Assembly (NCBI GenBank): GCA_036898135.1
Contig: CM072511.1
Span: forward strand, 157,476,494-157,540,493
DNA from: Oncomelania hupensis
Lineage: Eukaryota > Mollusca > Gastropoda > Littorinimorpha > Pomatiopsidae
Reading direction: 5' to 3'
DNA: 64,000 bases
The translations under genes and the position numbers were made by a program. Position 1 is the stretch's first letter, and every line of letters begins with the position of its first letter. The notes below the pieces were generated by a model. The model was given only the letters and a program-made list of their open reading frames with translations. It was not told the DNA's origin and made no database searches. Below, piece after piece: positions 57,050 to 64,000 of this stretch.

Positions 57050-57583
57050 ACGGGCAGCTATGCAGCGAATTCAGATATACGCGCATGAGCAGTGACAACT
57101 ACATGCGACATAGAACATATAATACACAGAATAAATTACACGTTACCATTTACAAAACCAAGATTTACATATGAAAACATACTAGCAATAACATCAAGTG
57201 ATAATGTGTGCACGAGAGTGTGCTTGCGCTGTTGTTGTTTTGTGTTGATGGAGAACTGCCTGTGAATGGTAAAGCACGGAAGTCATCCATCAAGTGCGCG
57301 AGAGTGCAATAGTACACCAACACAGTGACAGATTGCAAAACCTTTCTGCTAATTCTTCAACCAAGCTTTAGGGAGACACCCATCCCCACCCCACAGCCAT
57401 CAACCTGCACAGGAATGGTATCGAACTGGACTGATCGTACTAGCCAGTCTAAAGTTGTTGGAGGAAAGTCATACTGCATAATAGCAAAACCTCCCTATTT
57501 CTAATTTTAATCATTCTAATTCTAATTATTCTAATTGTTGTTGTTATTGTTTTTCTTCTTTGCTCTTCTTCCCCCAAACCTCT

Positions 57584-57598
57584 ATCTCTCTCTTCCTT

Positions 57599-57648
<50 letters not shown>

Positions 57649-58868
57649 CCCTCTTTCTCTCTCTCTCCTCCCCCTCTCTTTCTCTTTCTCCCCCCCCCTC
57701 TCTTTATCTCTCTCCTCCCCCTCTCTTTCTCTCTCTCTCCTCCCCCTCTCTTTATCTCTCTCCTCCCCTCTCTTTCTCTCTCTCCTCCCCCTCTCTTTCT
57801 CTCTCTCTCCTCCCCCTCTCTTTCTCTCTTTTTCCTCCCCCTCTCTTTATCTCTCTCCTCCCCCTCTCTTTCTCTCTCTCCTCCCCCTCTCTTTCTCACC
57901 TCTCTCTCCTCCCCCTCTCTTTCTCTCTCTTTCCTCCCCCTCTCCCCTCTCTTTCTCTCTCTCATCCCCCTCTCTTTCTCTCTCTCTCCTCCCCCTCTCT
58001 TTCTCTCTCTCCACCCCTCTCTTTCTCTCTCTCCTCCCCCTCTCTTTCTCTCTCTCTCTTCCCCCATCTCTTTCTCTCTCTCTCCTCCCCCTCTCTTTCT
58101 TTCTCTCTCTTCCCCTTCTCTTTCTCTCTCTCTCCTCCCCCTCTCTTTCTCTCTCTCTCCCCCTCTCTTTCTCTCTCTCTCCTCCCCCTCTCTTTCTCTC
58201 TCTCCTCCCCCTCTCTTTCTCTCTCTCCTCCCCCTCTTTCTCTCTCTCTCTCCTCCCCCTCTCTTTCTCTCTCTCCCCCCCCCTCTCTTTCTCTCTCTCT
58301 CCTCCCCCTCTCTTCTCTCTCTCTTCCTCCCCCTCTCTTTCTCTCTCTCATCCCCCTCTCTTTCTCTCTCTCCTCCCCCTCTCTTTCTCTCTCTCCCCCT
58401 CTCTTTCTCTCTCTCTCTCCTCCCCCTCTCTTTCTCTCTCTCTCCTCCACCTCTCTTTCTCTCTCTCTCCTCCACCTCTCTTTCTCTCTCTCTCCTCCCC
58501 CTCTCTTTCTCTCTCTCTCTCCCCCCTCTCTTTCTCTCTCTCTCCCCCCCTCTCTTTCTCTCTCTCTCTCCTACCCCTCTTTTTCTCTCTCTCCTCCCCC
58601 TCTTTTTTTCTCTCTCTCCTACCATCTCTTTCTTTCTCTCTCCTCCCGCTCTCTTTCTCTCTCTCCTCCCCTTCTCCCTCTCTTTCTCTCTCTCCTCCCC
58701 CTCTCTTTCTCTCTCTCCTCCCCCTCTCCCTCTCTTTCTCTTTCCCCGCTCTCTTTCTCTCTCTCCTCCCCCTCTCTTTCTCTTTCTCCTCTACCTCTCT
58801 TTCTCTCTCTCCTCCCCATCTCTTTCTCTCCTCCCCCTACCTTTCTCTCTCTCCTCCCTCTCTCTTAA
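57584..58868. repeat. 1.3-kb polypyrimidine minisatellite
   Basis: About fifty units of roughly 22-26 bp built from CTCTCTTTCTCTCTC and TCCTCCCC. The top strand is almost pure pyrimidine. Open frames of 487 and 490 codons on plus and 347 on minus are by-products of the repeat, not genes. Confidence 0.95.
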
Positions 58869-59154
58869 TTTCTCTCCCCCCCCCCAAAGAAAAAAAAAGA
58901 AAAAAAAAGGAACCATCTCCCCCCTCCCCCCCTTCTCTAACAAAACAACAACAAAGGAACAAACAAGAAAACTCAGCAGGAATTATCCTAGCGTGTGAAA
59001 AGTTGCATGCTCCGATTGGGCAAAACAGGTAAGAAAAGCTACAATGACGCGTAGAATCTCTAGCACGTGCATCCATTGAGTGATGGGGCCGACGTAGATA
59101 ATAGTACAGATTGGCCTCTCTGACAGACAGAAAGGCAGCTCCTTAACTAACCAC

Positions 59155-59436
59155 ATGCTGTGCTGCGCCCTATTGCATTGGATGGAGGCAGTAGCTTTTT
59201 TAGCGGTCCTGATACTCGGCATAGGACAGGTAAATGACACAGTGGAGTCATCGAGCAATGCACGCGCCTGGGAAAAAAATGTCTACCAGCTAGGCCAAGA
59301 ATACTCAAAGCTGCTAGAACAGCCTGGCATGCACGTGTTTCTGGGATCGCGAGTTCCTTCCCCGGTTACCACACAGCTAAGCTTAGAGCAGCAAGTACGT
59401 AAGGTTACGAAGTCTCACGCGAGAAGCCCATCCTAA
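59155..59436 (+). CDS. Possible small secreted protein, 93 residues
   Basis: ATG 59155. A hydrophobic start (ALLHWMEAVAFLAVLILGIG) looks like a signal peptide or signal anchor. The rest is hydrophilic, with one possible N-glycosylation site (NDT) and no cysteines after residue 4. An AATAAA at 59706 could serve its mRNA. A GTAAAT after ACAG at 59230 could be a donor, making this a first exon instead. No family recognised. Confidence 0.35.
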   Translation: MLCCALLHWMEAVAFLAVLILGIGQVNDTVESSSNARAWEKNVYQLGQEYSKLLEQPGMHVFLGSRVPSPVTTQLSLEQQVRKVTKSHARSPS

Positions 59437-59705
59437 TTTTACCCAGTGGTTTGTACTTAACTAACTTAAACCGCCCCCCACCCTCCAATCGCACCGGACT
59501 CAAGAGGTGCACTGTACTGAAACCATCGAGAACCTTCTGCAATAGTTGTTTGCATGAATGTGTTTATAACTGGAGTATCTTTTACGATTTTAGATTACTA
59601 CGGGTTGATTGCAATTTTTGTTGATGTAAAATATTTGTCTTTAATTGTGTTTTTTAAAATGTCTATTATAATGATCTACGCTTGTGTAAATTCCTTGTTT
59701 GAAAT

Positions 59706-59711
59706 AATAAA
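59706..59711 (+). terminator. Poly(A) signal AATAAA
   Basis: AATAAA followed by the GT-rich TGTTGTATTGTATTG run, a plausible cleavage context for a plus-strand transcript. Confidence 0.4.
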
Positions 59712-59720
59712 GACGTGCTG

Positions 59721-59780
59721 TGTTGTATTGTATTGTATTGAATTGTATTGTATTGTATTGTATTGTATTGTATTGTATTG
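59721..59780. repeat. (TTGTA)n microsatellite
   Basis: Twelve pentanucleotide units. Confidence 0.95.
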
Positions 59781-59846
59781 CTGTAAAAGTGTACAAGCAG
59801 GAAGAGTAGATCTAACGACTAAACGAATGAACATGGACTAGTCCTT

Positions 59847-62800
59847 CCTATCCTATCCTATCCCGAAACTCGCAAGTCGTTGGGGCACCACCTATAACCA
59901 GTGTACTCCATCTTTCTCTGTCCTCAGCAACCACCATGGCTTCGCCCATGCTCAAGCCAGTCCATTCTCGAATGTTGTCTTCCCACCTCTTTTTCTGTCT
60001 CCCTATTCCTCTGCCTCCTTGCACCGTGTCCTGAGTGATAGTCTTTGCAAGGCCTGATGCTCGAGCGCTCTGGTGACGTCGCCATACCATCGGAGTTTCC
60101 GTTTCTTCACCACTGTTAGCATGTCATCTTGTTGCCTGTCACGGACGGACCAGTTTTACTCTGCTTATTTTAATATTTAGCTTGGTTAGTCTATGTAATA
60201 TTAGAATTGCAAAGTTAAGCAGCAGACGACGGAAGTAATCGAGCATAGCAATAGCATGCTGCCGATTACACACACAGTGGTAGTGGACGGTAAGCGAAGG
60301 CAATGACATCATCGTAATTACGATAGGTGAGAAAGTTTAACCAATGAGACGCAGGCAGAGTGGTTAGAGCCAGTTCGGACTGTGTCAAAACCTAGCATAG
60401 CTTACTTCAGTCGTGTCAAAACCGAGGAAGAGATAACAACTACAGAGCTACACAGGAGCAGTAGTTCTCTTCAGAAAAGACTAGGACGCAGTACTTGTGT
60501 AAATCCGAATTTACTCACGTAGCCACTGGCCTGATATTGTCACGAAGGTAAATGAACATATTTCTGTTTCATCGTGATGTATTATATTATTGTTGAATTA
60601 TGTTTGTGAAATTTGCTATGCATAAAATTGAATTGCTAGCCCGACTTTGCCTGACACGTGGCGTAGCCGACCACGAGGCAAAAGACGACCGGCAGACGCC
60701 ATCTTGAATTATGTACGGAACCACTGTTGTTTAACTTATATGTATGCGTACAGACCAGTGACTGTACAAATGAATGTGTATAATATTATTAATTCTTGAT
60801 GTGTATAAGTAGCCATGTTTTATATTTATGAATGTAAAGGAAATTAGAGTGGAGATTCCAGTGGACCACGGACTTAGCAGAATGTTCGTCGCTTATATAT
60901 GTAGATGTGGAGCTAATCACTGAGGGCTATTACAACCTTCAGTGAGACGCTCTGCACACACCTATCATTCAAGGTTGTGCAGAATTTCGTCTCATATGTT
61001 ACAGACGAACAGGCGTTCTATAGTGCGCCCAACACTGCCTCAGACGAAACCACGTCGACGCATTAGTTGGCTGCAACGGTATCCCCAGCATTGCGCGAGG
61101 AAAGCCAACCAGTCTACCCACAGGGAAGAAACCAGGAGAAGACAACACAGTTGTCAGGAAACCGACCACAGCACAGCACGCCAGACTCACAGTTAAGTCC
61201 AAAGTCGTGTGTGCACAAAAAACTGAGAGCTACAGGACCACAGTAGTCCACTTCTCATGAACTATAACATCCAGTGCCCAAGGATGAACTATTAGCTGCA
61301 TAGACTATCAGCGATCGAATTATTCACAGTGACTATTTAACGTTTAAGGTAGATTAGTACTTAGAAAATCTTGTATAGAGTAGAAGAAATAAATGTGTGA
61401 TGTTTAACTGTTATCAAGTGGCTGGACTACATATGATTCATAGCCGTGTGAAAGCTAGTGTGACAGTAATCTTTTACCATTTTTCTATCTATCTCTGTAA
61501 CCCAGCCTTTAACACAGACCGAGCTAAATAAATAAATTTATTATAGTACTCCACAGGGTGACTAACTAGCAGTTCCCATCGGATAAAGCGTGAGGTTTAC
61601 ATCATTCCATTGTGCAGAGCCCTAAAACCCATAACCCCACGTGACATTGCCCAATGGCTTGTATGGTGGTCTGTCGGATTTTGTCGTTGGTGATGTGCTG
61701 GGTACAGGAAATGCCCAGAATAAGTAGCACATCATCTCCATGCTTTGTATTCTTTGTTGTAGGTCTGCTGTGAAGGTCCATGTTTCCCAAGTGTAAAAGA
61801 AGATCGAAATGACAAGGGAGCGCAGCAGTCTTACCTTGGAGTGTAGACTGATGGTCCGTCTTTCCGAATGGGCTTCAACCTTGTCAGGGAAGCAGTTGTT
61901 TGTGCGATCCTGGAGAGGACTTCCTGTCGGGACCCATTGTCTGATGCAATGGTTCCTAAATATATGAAGCTATGCACCGTGTTGAGGAATTGGTCTTGGA
62001 CTTTGATGTCCGTGTTGATGCCATTGGTGGTGTTGGTTATCATTTCGGTCTTCTCAGCACTTATTCATATTCCAAAGGCTCTGGAGGTAGTGTCAAGCCT
62101 CTGTACAAGCTGTTCAAGTTCTTATTCTTCTCCAGCCAGTCCATCAATGTCCGCAAAACGAAGGTTGGAGATTGCTCTACCCCTTTACTGACTGTACCTT
62201 CATGATCTGCATATTGCTGTACTCCCTATGCTGACTGTGCCTTCATGATCTGCAAGACTTCTGACATGATGCGCTCCAGGAAGATGTTGAAGAGTGTTGG
62301 AGAGAGTAGGCATCCTTGACGCACGCCGATTGTTGTTCTGAACCAGTTCCCGATGGCGGTGTTGTGAAGGACTGCACTGGTAGACTCGTCATACAGGCTT
62401 TTGATGACTTCAATAATGTTAGAGCTGATGTTGTACACTCTCGTGTGATTGCCCACAGAGCTGCATGAAAGACTCAGTCAAATGTTTTCTTGAAGTCTGC
62501 AAACACTTGATATAGATGTTGTTAGTGCTGTAGGTATTTCTCGCAGATTATTCTGAGTTTCAAAATTTGCTCCGTGGTACTTCGCTGTGACCTGAATCCT
62601 GCTTGTTCTTCAGCTATGATTTGTTCATCTTAATCTTGGGTTTCAACCTGTTGAGTATTATTTTCAGGAGGACTTGGCTGGGAATGCTGATGAGGCTGAT
62701 GGTGCGGTAATTTTCACACTCCTGAAGGTTACCCTTTTTGGGAGGAGTGATGACAAGCGACTAGGTCCCTGGTGTAGGCCACTCCCCACTATGCCAGATT

Positions 62801-63690
62801 TTGTTACAGATAATGGTGAGGGCGTCAATAATAGCTTCTTCTCCTGTAATTCTGCCGGTATGTTGTGTATTCCTGCTGAGTTCCCCCTCTTCAGCGATTG
62901 CACCGCTGCCCCAACTTCTTCTCGGATAATTGGGAGGATTTCTTCTTCTTCTCTGTTCTGGGGACATGGTAGAGCTGCTAGGTCTCCGTTTGGAGTGTGG
63001 TTGTAAAGGTAAGAGAAGTAGTACTCTGTCCATCTATTCAAGACTTCTTGTTTTTCTGTAAGGCACATGCCAGACTTGCTTTGGGTCGTGGAGACCTGAG
63101 GGGTGTTAACACTTGTCAGCCGCTTTACAGTCTGGTAGGCCTTTTTGCTGTTTTCTTGTTCAGGCTGTTCTCTATTTCCTGGCATTGATTCAGTTCTCCT
63201 TTGCTATGCGTATACCTTTCGGATGTCACTGTTGATTTTTCGGTAGCCATCAGCTCCTCGTGAGGTGTTTTTTCTTCTTCTTCATCTCTCTTCGTTTATC
63301 ACACAGGTCCAAACGTTCTGGTGTGATCCACGGTTTCTTGTTTGGGCGGTGCTTGCCAAGGATCTCAGTGGCGGCATCCGTCACAGCTGAGTTGAAGGTG
63401 GCGGTCATGGTGTTGACATCAAATTCACCTCTCCAGGCTGTTGGCCACGGCCAAAATCCACGAAGACAGTGTGGTTCGCCTTGGCCCCGAGCACGTGGTC
63501 GTAGAAGACTTTCGCCCAGTGATGCCGTGCTAACATCACCCCTGTTAGTCGCCTCTTATGTGTTTATCAGTTTATAGTCCCCTCTCTTCCCGTAAGGATT
63601 TTCAGAGAGGAGACTCTGATGTGCATACTGACGCCTCTTACGACACGCCGGAAAACGTTGGGTCTATTCTATTCAGGGCCCGAACCCACA
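59847..63690 (-). mobile_element. RTE-like LINE copy 9 with both ends and target duplication, split by a solo LTR
   Basis: GGACTAGTCCTT (59835-59846) and GGACCAGTCCTT (63691-63702) flank it, 11 of 12 matching. The 3' tail is CCTATCCTATCC and the 5' end CTGTGGGTTCGGGCCC. Inside, most of the endonuclease is missing at about 63420. A ~75-bp insert sits at 63560-63632 between two CGCCTCTTA copies. The solo LTR at 60137-61646 interrupts the C-terminal domain. RT is broken in many frames. Confidence 0.88.
60137..61646 (+). mobile_element. Solo LTR of family B, long subtype, inside LINE copy 9
   Basis: 1510 bp, TGTCACGGACGGACCAG to CCCCACGTGACA, flanked by TTGCC on both sides. LINE sequence joins cleanly when it is removed (ATCTTGTTGCC then CAATGGCTTG). 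Contains AATAAA (GAAGAAATAAATGTGTG) near 61385. Confidence 0.9.
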
Positions 63691-63702
63691 GGACCAGTCC
63701 TT

Positions 63703-64000
63703 ATATAAAAACAAAAGTCAAATTGGGAGAGGTCGGGTGAGGTAGGTGAAGGAGAAACGGAAAAGGGGAGAAAGAGAGGGGGGGGGGGGGGGGGGGCGAG
63801 ATATTGTACGGTAAACAGACGTTCAAGGCCAGGATTATGTGTACGCTAGAGCAATATTACGCGCACGCAACCTTGGGAAAATGATATCTGACGACGGTTG
63901 CCAACTGGAGGGGAAAGCATTCTCTATTCTGTTGCTAAAAAACCGACGTAGTAACATATTCCCATTGTGAAACACATTCACGGCTACAATATATGTATTA
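63703..64000. other. Right-end stretch, nothing recognised
   Basis: G/A-rich sequence with a G run at about 63778-63796, then unrecognised sequence. Confidence 0.4.

Noticed and set aside
57535..59032. Open frames of about 490 codons (plus) and 347 codons (minus)
   Set aside because: They are readings of a CT/GA minisatellite, rich in S, L, P or R, E, G. No domain and the same pattern in several frames.

Overview
This is animal (metazoan) DNA, most likely from an invertebrate and probably a mollusc-like lophotrochozoan. Genes are split by canonical GT..AG introns, coding density is very low, microsatellites are abundant, and the mobile elements are RTE-type LINEs, tRNA-derived SINEs, Ty3/gypsy LTR elements and a PIF/Harbinger DNA transposon. 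The species assignment is inference only. There are no bacterial operons, CRISPR arrays or rRNA genes.

Host genes occupy the left quarter. On the minus strand, seven phase-compatible exons (positions 818-7949, running off the left edge) encode a protein with a complete N-terminal chromodomain. Its likely 5' exon and promoter lie near 9057-9130. On the plus strand, two exons (15886-15983 and 16657-16730) join in phase to give the N-terminus of a cytosolic IMP/GMP 5'-nucleotidase (NT5C2-like), including the HAD-family DMD catalytic motif. A diverged tandem repeat (14824-15545) lies just upstream. A possible small secreted-protein ORF sits at 59155-59436.

The rest is a nested pile of mobile elements. 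One RTE-like LINE family is present in at least nine pieces plus three tiny 3' tails, all ending in a GATAG-type tandem tail. Two young LTR elements, A (24540-30041, minus strand) and B (42604-48924, plus strand), are flanked by perfect 5-bp target duplications. Both carry the unusual order Gag - protease - integrase - (RT) - RNase H seen in the Gmr1-like branch of Ty3/gypsy, with a SCAN-like capsid. Both have independently lost the reverse-transcriptase core while keeping a long Gag-PR-IN frame. Three solo LTRs of the same two families (17293-17991, 49861-51334, 60137-61646) also have perfect 5-bp duplications.

A PIF/Harbinger remnant (40732-42510) lies inside one LINE copy. Its MADF gene (plus) and transposase (minus) interlock: each gene's exon lies within the other gene's intron.

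The nesting gives relative ages: dispersed repeat, then solo LTR A and a TIR-bounded insert carrying an RTE LINE; RTE LINE, then Harbinger; RTE LINE, then solo LTR B; TATC microsatellite, then element A. Remaining long stretches hold microsatellites, a 1.3-kb polypyrimidine minisatellite, SINE-like fragments and sequence in which I recognise nothing.
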